60,000 nucleotides of DNA, taken from Polytrichum commune (Eukaryota > Streptophyta > Polytrichopsida > Polytrichales > Polytrichaceae). Positions 44,904 to 55,494 of this stretch are shown piece after piece. Every line of letters starts with the position of its first letter. Within the stretch, counting starts at the first letter, position 1. The stretch lies in assembly GCA_950295325.1 (NCBI GenBank), contig OX485809.1, forward strand, positions 38,225,081 through 38,285,080. The letters run 5' to 3'. The position numbers and the translations under genes were made by a program. The notes beneath the pieces were generated by a model. The model was not told where the DNA came from and did not search any database. It worked only from the letters and a program-made list of their open reading frames with translations.

Positions 44904-46404
44904 CACAGGGAGGTCACTTAGTGCATTTTAAAAACGACGTGCGGCATAATATAGGGAGGATTAAAATCATTTGACATAAAAAATTATAAAATATTTCCAA
45001 ATAATGAAGGGTCCATTAAAAGTACATAAGCCCATTACAAGTAAAATAGATAGGTATAAAATATGGGCCATTCCCTTTTAGTAAAAATAATATAGGGGCT
45101 GAAAATAAGGATCTTAGGATGTATGTTTAGTAGAATCAATTTCGTACGCATGCCTCACGAGGGATGGATGAAAAATTACTCATCATTCACCCAAAAATGG
45201 ATGAAATTGGAAGCCTCAGTACAGAGAACCGGAATTTTTTTGCCAACCGTAGAAGTTGATGGGCATTCCATTTACAAGTCAACGTTTGTCTCGCAACTCA
45301 ATGGTAATGTTTTTCTATCCAAAGATAGATTAGCAAAAATTAAACATAGTATTCATTTCAACAATCATGATAATTGTCTCCAAGCAAGATCTTCATGTGG
45401 ATCAAGTTTGTTATCTATAGGATCTGATTGTGGGGTGCATTTTGTCCAACGGAGCACAACAATGCTATTGTCAATTATAAAATCCGCTGCCAAACAAAAA
45501 AGGGGACGTTCAATGACTAATGTTAAAGCTGGAAATGCTACTAACATATTGAACGGAGTAGATTCCAGTTTATGGTGGGTGGGTAGGGTGCAGGCTATGC
45601 GGCGGCGCAATGGGAAACAATTTGGAGTACTTAGGCAAGCGGTTGACCTCCTTGCTCGAACGGAGGAATTAGGGAGGAGAAATCCTAATAATCCCCACAT
45701 TGAAGTAATGTTGCAATATTATAGAAAATATCCAAGCTGTAACAAATTTAAGTATGATCACACGGATAGCAAATGGATTGATGTAGATTGCATTATATCT
45801 ATGGTAACCATGAGCTACAATTCTACAAATGAGGTGTACACTCTTGATAGGAATGATTCAGAGCAACTTTCCAAGTTTGTGACAGAACGAACTATATAAG
45901 ATTCATGACCAAGCTTAAAGTGTTTCACACTATATGGTTTTGGTCTTCAATAGCATGTAAAGTGATTTTGAATAAAGGATTTTTATGGAGCGGGTGTTGT
46001 GTTTGTGAACACACTCACAATCTTGTTGTGTTTGTAAACATACACTCAATCATGTTGTGTTCCATCCTAAGTCTTCTTTTTGTATTTTCACTTTAAGTTT
46101 TTGTACTTGGTTTTTGCAATGGTACGTAATTTTTATATATTTTTGTTGCCATGCTTTTCCCATCACTTTTGCATTGCATACATTCTTAAATTCAGTTTTT
46201 TTAATTAAAAGGAATATAGACTACAAAAAATTTCAATGACATGGGCATTATAAGTAATGGTAGGGTACAAAAAAATAGGTCATTTTAGAATATTATGTAA
46301 TTATAGGGAGCTTTTAATTCGTGCCTTGGAGGTAAATAGCCCCTAAACAAATACCCCTCCGCCGCACATGGTACACAAAAATCCTACTGAGTGACCTCCC
46401 CGTG
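44904..46404. mobile_element. 1501-bp TIR element with 8-bp target duplication
   Basis: Left end CACAGGGAGGTCACTTAGT, right end (inverse) CACGGGGAGGTCACTCAGT. GTATGCCT stands directly outside both ends (44896-44903 and 46405-46412). An 8-bp duplication is typical of hAT- and P-like elements, but the terminal CAC differs from the usual hAT CAG, and I do not assign a superfamily. The only gene is a 258-codon ORF. A shortened relative lies at 57560-58024. Confidence 0.85.
45123..45899 (+). CDS. Intact 258-residue ORF of unknown function in the 1501-bp element
   Basis: This is the longest clean ORF in the window outside the HD-Zip and SWIM genes. It starts at ATG 45123, 219 bp inside the left terminus, and ends at TAA 45897-45899. 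The product is basic. Residues 121-130 are Lys/Arg-rich (AAKQKRGRS). Residues 150-180 read as a strand-rich block, WWVGRVQAMRRR then FGVLRQAVDLLART. About 216-250 contains KWIDVDCIISMVTMSYNS and VYTLDRNDSEQLSKFV. No transposase DDE pattern, zinc motif, signal peptide or membrane segment is visible. It is either a small transposition or accessory protein, or captured host sequence. The closeness of the ORF to the element ends and the lack of stops suggest recent function. Confidence 0.6.
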   Translation: MFSRINFVRMPHEGWMKNYSSFTQKWMKLEASVQRTGIFLPTVEVDGHSIYKSTFVSQLNGNVFLSKDRLAKIKHSIHFNNHDNCLQARSSCGSSLLSIGSDCGVHFVQRSTTMLLSIIKSAAKQKRGRSMTNVKAGNATNILNGVDSSLWWVGRVQAMRRRNGKQFGVLRQAVDLLARTEELGRRNPNNPHIEVMLQYYRKYPSCNKFKYDHTDSKWIDVDCIISMVTMSYNSTNEVYTLDRNDSEQLSKFVTERTI

Positions 46405-46800
46405 GTATGCCTATCTCAACTTGTGCTTTGTAGAGGTACACCAAAGCTTATAGAATGTTGATGTTAATGCCTCAATATCACATGATATATCCAACACTCT
46501 AATCCAAAGTTCACATCTAGCAGAATTATCCAAATGAACACATTGCAACATCGAAAACAACCACATACACCTAATCACATATATGGGCATTAAAGGACGC
46601 AATGCCAAAAGGGGTGTTTCTTATCCAATATTGGAGGTGTCTCAACAACACCTCAATAATTGCACTACAATGTTTGCATATGGTGCACCGAATGCCATAG
46701 ATACCAAGATTCAATGCATACCCTTGCTTGGAAGGATTGAGAGATAAACAATTTAGGAATTTTGGCCTGGATAATCACCAACATGTTCACTCCAAAATCA

Positions 46801-47206
46801 TGTGTCAAGGAAAATGGGACTACAACAATTAGTATATAGAGCAAAATGCCATTTCCACCAATATTATCAATCCCTTCACATGAGGTGCAACGAGCAAAGT
46901 GAGTTTTATTGCGATAGAATGAAACATGAGGTGGAGTTACTCAATACACAACACTTGAGGGAGCATGTGACTCAAGACTGTTTGAAGGAAATGGTGCAAA
47001 AGTGGTGGGGGGTATATTAGGCGCATAACAAGTTTTGGTTCACACCCAACCATGATCGTATGTGTGGATATCAAGATAAAGGCATGTGGCAAGTGGGCAA
47101 CATCCTCCAGGAGTGGTGGAAGGTTTTTGGGGAGCACGCAAGAGACACTAGCACCAACATGTGTTCCAACATGTGCTTGTATGGGGGCAATGGATAGTTT
47201 GCATAT
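46801..47206. other. Unassigned sequence left of MULE-2
   Basis: A + strand frame (46802-47020 and beyond, with one stop near 47019) reads as a continuous, Trp/His-rich peptide (FWFTPNHDRMCGYQDKGM). It may be a relic of a transposon protein, but I do not recognise it. Confidence 0.3.
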
Positions 47207-48779
47207 GGGAAGGTGCTATCATATGGGTGGTGAGTGATGAGTAGTGAGCGGTGTCACATGAGCAATGAGGGAGCAATTGTGGCAACACACATTTTTAATC
47301 TATAAATTGTGGTGTTCAAGGTAGGAATTTAGATATTTTGAAATTTATATATTCATAAGGAAGTTGAAGTAAAGGCCCCACTCAAACAATATGATGGGAT
47401 TTGCTTCATAAATCCTCAACCACTTGTGTATTTTTTGTTCTCACCATGAATATGTAATGTCAAGATCATTTGGACATTGCATAAAACACAATCCGACATT
47501 TGGGTGAAGGTACACACTTAAAATGAGATTAATTAAGTCACAAATACACAGAAGTAAGCGAAGTGAAGCAAAATATATGTTAACTTCCATAAAGGTTGAA
47601 ACATAAATTCAAATACCGAGCACACTTATTATGGTCTATGAATAACTATGCACTACCCTCCCCATTACACTCCTCTACCATGTCATTTATGAATGGGTTG
47701 CGAGTAGGTTGCCTGGACCTATGGCGAAACACTTGTGAGGAGGTGGTTGCCATAACCTTTGCCATATTTTCCGCATATGTTGGAAAAACCATCAAATTAG
47801 GAGGCGATAGGTTGCATACCACTTTCTACAAACACCAAACAACAATCAAATGCTAAGACGATTGGTCAAACTAAAAGAATGTTTATAAACAACCATTAAG
47901 AACGCAAAATCTAGTTGCTTGCTTACTAATTTGACTGCGCTTTGCAACCTTTCACACTAAGGCCTCATCATCATCACTGAATGAGGTTACATCAAGGACA
48001 ATATCACATGTCTCAAAAGCAAGAATTGTATTGCCCAACAAAGCCCTGATGGCATCAAACATACCATAATCTCTTTCATTTGCAACGAGGTAGTGGCCAC
48101 TCTACCTACATGCGTGAATAGATGCACCTACAATGAATACAACGATTGAGATCGTTGGTAATGATTGAAATCATTTTTTTTAATGCATATAGGTTATGGT
48201 GTTGCATTTGAAGTGGTGTAGGGCCCTTTAATCACTTGTGGATGCATCCGCATTCAAGTACAACCACTCCATGTTTAATTAATGTTTTTAACAATATTTG
48301 CATGGATATAGGGTATTTCTCATGAGCACCTCTCCAAGGGACACCTCTGTTGCACAACCAAAATTATAAGGTTAAAGAAGATGTCGGTATCCTCCAACTC
48401 CAACTCTAATATGCCACTATATTCTTGAAAAACAAATAGAGTCATGGTGTGAGCCCAAAATGGCGCCCACATGTGGTGATTAACTCTTCGAAACCAATTT
48501 TAGTTTGACTTTGATGTGTTATGATTATTCACAAAACATAAAAAGAGTGAAGTGTGGTTTGGATTTAAGTTTAGGCTTTAGAATGTGTTGTGTGATTATT
48601 TCAAGGTTGAATTCAATAAGAGTATGCCTTGATATTGTGAGTAGGGGGTAAGGTGAAGCAAGGTGAGCTCCACGGGTTAAATGCCCACTTTTGGATCCAC
48701 CTTGGTAGTTTAGGAAGAAGGAAGCTTGGTGGAAGGGGATTAGTCCCTACTTTGAAGGTGAAGGTTAAGGGATTGTGAT

Positions 48780-48985
48780 TGGAGGTGCTAATCTTCTCAC
48801 CCTATCCTCACCTCTCTCTCCCTCTCTCCCTCTCTCCCTCTTTACTACTTAAGGTGGTTTCTCTCTCATTTTTCTCTCTCTCCATCAAGCGCTCTCAAGA
48901 GAGCAAGCTCTTAAAGAGCTTGAGCCACGTGTGTGAGACATTAGTTCTTAGTGAAGTTAATTAGTTAAGCTCTCTCTCTCTCAAT
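48780..48985. repeat. CT-rich low-complexity tract with palindromes
   Basis: It holds CTCTCTCC/CTCTCCCT repeats and the perfect palindrome CAAGCTCTTAAAGAGCTTG near 48904-48922. It lies within the DNA that splits the - strand methyltransferase-like copy. Confidence 0.7.
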
Positions 48986-49210
48986 GCCTCCCAATTGAGG
49001 GAGCTCTTAGAGTTTAAAGTTGCACGTGTTGATTAGTTAGTAGTTAGTGGAATTAGTGTGTTAGATTAGTTTATTATTTAGGAGCAAGGAAAAAGAAAGA
49101 AGAAGAAAAACTTAGAAAACATGTGATTAGGGAAGGAGAGAGTTTGGATTAGGGTGCAACTAGTGGTTGGGATACCCATTCGGGTATTATAACTTCATAT
49201 ACTGAAATCA

Positions 49211-49500
49211 GAAGGCAGCTGGGCTTGGAGGTTAGACCACCCGGGACTGGAACAGAAGGCAGTTGGGCTTGGTAAGTTAGGCCACACCGCGACTGGAATC
49301 AAAGGCAGCTGGGCTTGGTAAGTTAGACCACCCGGGACTGGAACAGAAGGCAGCTGGGCTCGGTAAGTTAGGCCACACCGCGACTGTAATCAGAAGGCAG
49401 CTGGGCTTGGTAAGTTAGGCCACACCGCGACTGTAATCAGAAGGCAGCTGGGCTTGGAGGTTAGACCACACCCGGGACTGGAATCAGAAGGCAGCTGGGT
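49211..49500. repeat. Minisatellite, ~46-bp unit, about six copies
   Basis: Units carry 'agaaggcagctgggcttgg', then 'ttaggccacaccgcgactg' or 'ttagaccacccgggactgg'. Two unit types partly alternate. GC is far higher than the surroundings. Confidence 0.9.
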
Positions 49501-50896
49501 TGCCTAGCAACAATTCATTTAGACTATCTAGGGGTTAGCAAGGCTAGCTCAAGTAGTAAGTATTAGCACATAAAAAACTAGATCACATTAGGCCATCTTT
49601 AGTGGTAGCTAAGAAGTTATATTCATTTAGGCTAGTTGGTGCCACGTGTGGGTTTGTATGAGTGTGTTTAACCATTGAGAAAAGTGTTTTTCAACACTTG
49701 CACCTCTTGGTCAAAATAACTCACTTGCATTATTAATGGAGAATGTGGAAGATTCTTGCAATGGCAAGAAAAAGGAAGTGAAGATTCAACGAGCGAGGGG
49801 AATGTCCTTAAGGGCATGTGTGGCTAAAGCCACGGGTTGGACGCTTGAGAAAGCCAACTCTACCACAAGCCAAGAGGCTAACATTAATAAAGTACAATGA
49901 GTGGAAACAATATGTGTTCTTTTGGACATAAAAATTACTTTGCACATGGTTCAAGTTGTAAGAGATACATGTGACTCGCAAAGCCATCACCCGGACTAGG
50001 ACGCTTAAGGGTGGTGGATTTGGCCTCACACATGGCCCACTTCTTGTAAACAAACATAACAATGCGGAAATGTCTAGTTTGCATATACACTTCATTAAAA
50101 AATTATACACACACTACTGCCAACACATGAAAATAAATACTCGTGTCAATTTTCAAGGTAAGGGGATTTAGGGTGTACCATTCAAGATACATCAACCCCT
50201 TAACACAAAGGCATTTCATTGAAGCCCCACCAAACCTTTGCAATTATAGATTCATATGTATCCTCAAAAGTCTACACATCATCCCTTATTTGTTCAACCT
50301 CCAAAAGAAATATAAGCATAGCAACCTCCTTGTGCATGTATGAATGTGCAAACTCAAAGAGTGCCTTGATGTCAGGGGAGTTGTGCATGATCCAAATGGG
50401 AATTAAGGAAGGAAGAGCAAAAATATTTGGAACAGAAAGCCCATCAGGGTAGTTATAAGGTCTTTGCATGGCGAAGGCATATAGACCATCATCATGCTGA
50501 TGATGCCAATTGGCATTATTCAGTGGATTTGCATACTCTTTGACATGATGGACTGTGTGGGAAGTCTTTTAGAAGCTATGCACTATGTGAACATGTGCGT
50601 GCTTTTTTTTTAATTTTCAATTTTTTTCCACTCTTTGTTTGTTTTGTTTTGATTTGGTGTTTTGTGTAGGTCCATCATAGGCAATCATGTCAAAACAAAT
50701 TTAGTTCACAAACTTCATCTTGTGCACAAATTTGGGACTCCAAAACTATTGGCTTATAATAATCTCCTCTCTGCGGATGATTATACCAAATGTGAGAATC
50801 GCCGTAACAAACTTGTTGGTATCCTCTGATAGTGGAGTTGTTTACAAAACTTATGTATTAGGTGACTCCAACCCCTTGACACTTGTCTTTATTGAC

Positions 50897-51004
50897 ATGT
50901 CATTAATTAATTGATTTGTCATTAGTTCATTGACTTATCATTAGTTCATTGACTTGTCATTAGTTCATTGACTTGTCATTAGTTCATTGACTTGTCATTA
51001 GTTA
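50897..51004. repeat. 19-bp tandem repeat, about five copies
   Basis: The unit is ATTAGTTCATTGACTTGTC with minor changes in the first copies. It lies between the two head-to-head genes of MULE-2, just before the first coding piece of the + copy. Confidence 0.9.
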
Positions 51005-51030
51005 TGAATGTATTTTAGTTACTTACAAAA

Positions 51031-53960
51031 TTGAATGAATGTGATGTAGCATTAATAGTAACTGCCACTAAAGATGTTATGTGTAAATACAATGATAAAC
51101 ATCCCTTGGAAACTAGAATTGAAAAGGGTGTTTGGAAGGTAATGAAATATGCTACAACTAATACAATTGGGTATATCAAAGGCAAGGAGCCAGAGAAATT
51201 GCTCCTGGTAGGAAATCCCACAAATGGAGAGGAGTTCTTTGCAAAGGGGTTTTTTGCATCATTGCTTTTATAAATTCAATCCCTCTATGGACATGTCATT
51301 CGCATCATTCATATTTGATTAATTGATGGGTATGATGTAGATTAATAAACACTTTGGTGTTATAATTAATCTTGATATGACTTTGGAAAAGTTTCAAATT
51401 ATTGCAACTACTCTAGTGGAAGCAAAGTACAAAACTAGATGCTTGCGTTGGTGGAACTTAAGCTCCATGACAGGGAGTCAGCGCGATTTCCACTTGGCGA
51501 TGTAAAAGAGTTTGACCTTGAATATAGGGTTATTCGAGCTTCATTTTGGGTGCAGGTTCAACTCTTTCCATTGTTCTTTATTGATTGATGTTTTTACTAT
51601 AAGTAGTTTTTTATTATTTATAAGAATCTTGCTATTGGAGGTGGGCATGGTGAATGAGTTCGATGGTATGTAGGGTGAATTTGGTAAAGTGGAGTGGAGT
51701 GACCATATTCCACTCCCTACGTCTAAGATGGAAACGTGGAGAATTCTACTATGGATCAAGGCATTCCAATTGTTGTTTAGGGGCACCCACAAATATACTA
51801 TGTCTACTACCATTTTTCATTAACTGGAGGGTAAAACTGTCATTAAGCGTGTGGTATACATGTGATTTTTAATGTAATATTCTAGTGTTCTATTTGCATG
51901 GTTTGTGACAATATTGTATCTTTTAGATTCTATCAAAGTTTGTTTTTGTAGGTATCTCATGAGAGATCGATACCATTGGGGGATGTGGTGTCGACATCCC
52001 TGCCATCATTCTTATCAACTTGACCACGAGAGGGTAATCTTTGCATGTTTATTAGATCTTAGTTGAAAACTTGGGATAATGAACTTTGTTGCAATGCCCT
52101 TGGTTCCCAAATTATCCTCCTTCTTTATACCCACCAAAGGGGAAGTTGGAGAGGTCTAGAGCAAGACTTTTAGAAACACAAGATAGTACAAGCGTTTTGG
52201 ATGATGATGCTCAAACAAAAGATGTGCCATCCCAGGTAAATGTAAACATGGGCTAAAAACAAGTTGGCCTTCTACTCAGGATGCCCCTAGCTTGTCAATG
52301 CTATTGGTGTTTGTAACACAAACTCCAATATCTTCAACTCAAGCACATTGTGTCCCAATCACCCTTGCACCTGCAATTATTCATTCTCAAGAGGTTACAC
52401 AACAACATGTTGTTGGAAACAAAATTGGTTTTTCCTTTGCTATCATGTTGCCACGTGTGTCTATCGTAGGGAAGAAGACATCAATACCGTCAATCATGGA
52501 GAATGGCATTAATACAGATACAGTCTTGCTTGAGACTTTGGATTTCATTAAAAAAATAAGTTTCATGTGTTTAACATTCACTCATTCATTTAATCGTTTT
52601 GTATTTTTCTTTCCCTTACACATTACTATCTAGTTTGCAGGTGTCTGCAGGTGGCTCTAAGTTTGATCTCATTGTTGATGACCTTCCAGAAGGCCTCCTA
52701 GTACCCAACTTTTTTTCCCTGCCAGAGTCCATTCCTTATTGGAACAAGCACAACTCAAGCCACGTTGAAGTTTTCTTTGAGTTCGCGTATGCCTACCTCA
52801 TTGACAATGCGTGCATGCTTATTACGATCCCTGAACTTGAGTTGTTAAAGGGGATGTAATGACTCACTATGCTACTTATGAATTCGCAATTGCGAAGAAC
52901 TAGTGGGGCATCAATGACATGCCCTTGTGTTCAAACATGGTTGGATCTCACACAATAAATTTTAGGTCAATATTGGGTTGGGTTGTGTTGTTATTTGTGT
53001 CCTTTTATTGATAGTAATGTTGCGTATTCTCATATCCTCTAGACAAAGCATTTTTGCGTCATTATGTCCTTGCACAATAAGATGTCTTCAGTGCAATTCG
53101 ACTTTCAAAAACCCCATTAGTACATCGATCTTGGATATTGAGGGCATTGATATCTTCCTCAACTTAACTAAAACGGGTATTCAACTCATGAAAAGAGTAG
53201 TCTTTTGGAGAGGTGGTAGGGAGAAAGTTTCATTGTCAATGCAAGTGTTCATTGAAGAATTAATGAAACTTGGAGGAGTGGTTCTAGATGCTTATGCTTG
53301 CACAAGTGCTACATTTTCCCATTCGCATATTAATACCTAAAATGTAATGTGTTTGTTTTTATATGCAATTATTTCTTATTGTTGATTGTCCAAAACTTTC
53401 CAAATGCGTCCATCCACATTTGCAGACGGAGTGGTTGTCACCTTGTAGCCTACAATGGAGATTCTGCAATTCATGATATTGCTCACACTACATTGTGTGA
53501 TGCACCTCTTGCTCCTTTCAATTTTGCCAATGAAGCCCATTCACACTCCCTTGTTGATGAAGATGCACCACTTCGGAAGGTGCATAAGCGCCCTTGTATT
53601 AATAAGTTTGTCATGTGATGTAAGGCTACCAAGTATTACTTATTTCATGTGCAACATTTTTTTCTTTGTTCTAGCACTTGATTGTTAGATTTTGTGTATG
53701 CAGAATGTCCTTCAAATCTCCTTCTAGGACAGTTGAGGAAATGGAAGATTCTCCTTCCTGCATATGTTGAAAATGTAGCCAAGGTTATGGTGGTGACATC
53801 TACACCTAGACCTAGATGCAAGTCTAGACGCTTGAGTAGCCATCCAATTGAAGATGATATAGTAGTTCAATGTAATGATGTGGAGAGATGCTCTAAAGAT
53901 GGTGAGGGAATGGAAGAGGATATGGATAGTCTCGATGCTTCAACACAAGATTCTACTTAG
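51031..53960 (+). pseudogene. Methyltransferase-like gene, + strand copy, broken
   Basis: Exon-like pieces in order: 51031-51275 (DVALIVTATKDVMCKYNDKH ... KLLLVGNPTNGEEF); about 51345-51556 with one frameshift (DMTLEKFQIIATTLVEAKYK, then FPLGDVKEFDLEYRVIRASF), followed by GTTC; 52290-52560; 52641-52920 (KFDLIVDDLPEGLLVPNFFS, FEFAYAYL, then WGINDMPLC after a shift); 53038-53337 (REKVSLSMQVFIEELMKLGG, VVLDAYACTSAT); 53425-53618 (GCHLVAYNGDSAIHDIA); and 53700-53960 (YVENVAKVMVVTS, acidic tail). DLIVDDLPEG resembles the catalytic motif IV (DPPY/DLPYG type), and VLDAYACTSAT resembles SAM-binding motif I (DxFxGSGT). Motif IV before motif I is the order of beta-class amino-methyltransferases. Key residues are changed and stops interrupt it, so it is inactive. 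Confidence 0.5.
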
Positions 53961-54305
53961 AGTGACTTTAGAGCAACCAATATTTTAATTTATGTGTGGT
54001 ATTTAGGTTTTCGATTTTACATAACCACGATTGGTGGACATAATCTTAAATGCGGTATTCCACCATTTGTCTCATTCCTTGCATTCGACACAATTTTTTC
54101 CTTATTGCACTATGTGCAATCCATTTGTTACTTTTAAATTCCTACATGTAAGGGGGATTTGGGCTCATTAATTTCTATGTGCTTTCCCAGAAATGTCTTG
54201 ATCATCCACAGGTATAGGGTACAAGTGCCCCTAAATCCATGTTGTTTTTTCCTCTCATTGCTCACATGTCACCACTCACCACTCACGTGATAGCATTCCC
54301 CTTTT

Positions 54306-54740
54306 GCAAGGTGAACTACAACAATGACAACTTCATTCATGAGGTCATGCAACTACTTGAGATTGCCAATGTTGTGGAGTGCAAGTAATGTCTCAAGTGT
54401 TGTGTTTAGCCGCATGTTTGAGAATGTCCGCAAGTTACATATATATTGGTATGGATTGTTAAAATAAAATTCAACGATGGGTTGGTATTTTTCTTGACTT
54501 TACATGGTAATAGATCCCGTTCATCTCGCTCATCCAAAATGGTAGTATCTACAATTGAGAAGTTGCAATCAAAGGAGTGCCAAATTTAGATTGAGGACCC
54601 TAAACCCACGTAAATTTACTATATTTGACTTCATTGCTCACATGTTACCACTCAACGATTATGTGTTACCGCTATCCTCTCACTACTCACAACTCATTTC
54701 TCACCACACATCGTTCATGTCTTTGCTTCCTTCCCTAAAG
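54306..54740 (+). pseudogene. C-terminal end of a second SWIM-type MULE gene, plus element terminus
   Basis: 54306-54387 encodes NDNFIHEVMQLLEIANVVEC and a stop, matching the last residues of the MULE-1 SWIM protein (KFIHAPTYTYNEVMQLLELA). The sequence after it parallels the MULE-1 3' end as far as a subterminal block of 'ctcac-nn-ctcac' repeats (54636-54720) and a worn terminus, 'ttgcttccttccc', near 54735. The zinc-finger half is absent, and the right end of MULE-2 abuts it at 54301. This suggests MULE-2 landed in, or recombined with, a SWIM-type element. Confidence 0.6.
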
Positions 54741-55423
54741 CATGTTATACCTTATTTTCCACTCTAGAACAAGGATTGGGAATCTTTTACCTAAGTTTCT
54801 CTTCTTTACAACTATACCTTGAACCCTAATGTCCAATGAGGATGAATTTGTCCAAATGAGAATTATGGAAGGGTGGATGGGAATGCATATGAAATTGGAT
54901 TTTCCCCACATATGAATCAAAATTTTCATAAGGAGGTAACCTTCCTTTTGATCACAAATGTATCAAAATTGGGTGTGAAATAATTGAATATATTTTTCTA
55001 CAACAAAAATATAAAATCCTAAAAAAAAAAAAAGCCTTCCATGTCCGAATGTCCAACGTCATACAATAATGTTGTAGCTAAAAGTTTATAGAAGACATTC
55101 AAGCAATTTGTACATGGCTTGGACTCTATAACATCACAAAAACATTCAACATTCTATAAGAAATGTACATCAAATCATAATGGAATCAAACCTAACACAT
55201 AAACACGTGTCATTCATTATGTTACCCATGAAAAACATTCTCTCATAAAATTTTGTAATAAGCAACATCTTTATTTTAACTATTTTTTTCCAATTTATCA
55301 TCCATAAATAGTCATTATCAATCCTCATCTTTAAATCTTTTGACACATCACAAACATACAAGTGCTGAAAGCACCTAAGAAATTTCAACCTAAATCTATG
55401 TAACATTTTTTAAAGCATTTATG

Positions 55424-55426
<3 letters not shown>
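54741..55426. other. Noncoding DNA
   Basis: No gene or repeat recognised. An A run lies at 55021-55033. Confidence 0.4.

Positions 55427-55493
<67 letters not shown>
55427..55493. repeat. (TC)n microsatellite, ~33 repeats
   Basis: About 67 bases of uninterrupted TC. It is the longest perfect dinucleotide repeat in the window. Confidence 0.98.

Positions 55494-55494
<1 letters not shown>

Larger units (their letters stand above)
43960..46800 (-). pseudogene. Possible LTR-retrotransposon pol relic, split by a DNA element
   Basis: On the - strand, about 44750-44560 reads TYHGIGLYWRQHGL-x(n)-LCGVCNMAHC, which has the spacing feel of an integrase HHCC zinc motif. Further on, QILNVDVMGAYTLD (about 44440-44390) recalls the start of the integrase core. 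Reading upstream on the same strand, the open stretch 46608-46411 would precede it, with the 1501-bp element at 44904-46404 inserted between. Frames shift and stops occur. Family assignment is weak and other origins are possible. Confidence 0.3.
47646..50530 (-). pseudogene. Methyltransferase-like gene, - strand copy, broken
   Basis: Pieces in N-to-C order on the - strand: about 50530-50150 (GLSVPNIFALPSLIPIW, FEFAHSYMHKEVAMLIF, then IIAKVWWGFNEMPLC after a stop); about 48370-48240 (EKYPISMQILLKTLIKHGVV, then VLECG); about 48160-47960 (GHYLVANERDYGMFDAIRAL, DIVLDVTSFSDDDEALV); and about 47800-47646 (TYAENMAKVMATTSS, then DMVEECNGEGSA and a TAG stop). Each piece aligns in the same order with the + strand copy at 51031-53960. 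Between 50150 and 48370 the gene is split by unrelated DNA that includes the minisatellite. Likely role in life: SAM-dependent amino-methyltransferase (see the + copy). Now dead. Confidence 0.5.
47207..54301. mobile_element. MULE-2: ~7.1 kb Mutator-like element with two head-to-head genes
   Basis: Left end GGGAAGGTGCTATCATATGG then GTGGTGAGTGATGAGTAG. The inverse of the right end reads GGGGAATGCTATCACGTGAG then TGGTGAGTGGTGA. Both match the MULE-1 termini (…GTGCTATCTTGTGAGCGG). Outside, TTTGCATAT (47198-47206) and TTTTGCAAG (54302-54310) are an imperfect match, so the target duplication is worn or the pairing is not original. Inside are two broken copies of the same gene, pointing outward, plus a minisatellite and CT-rich sequence. 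The element looks like a large imperfect palindrome. Confidence 0.6.
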
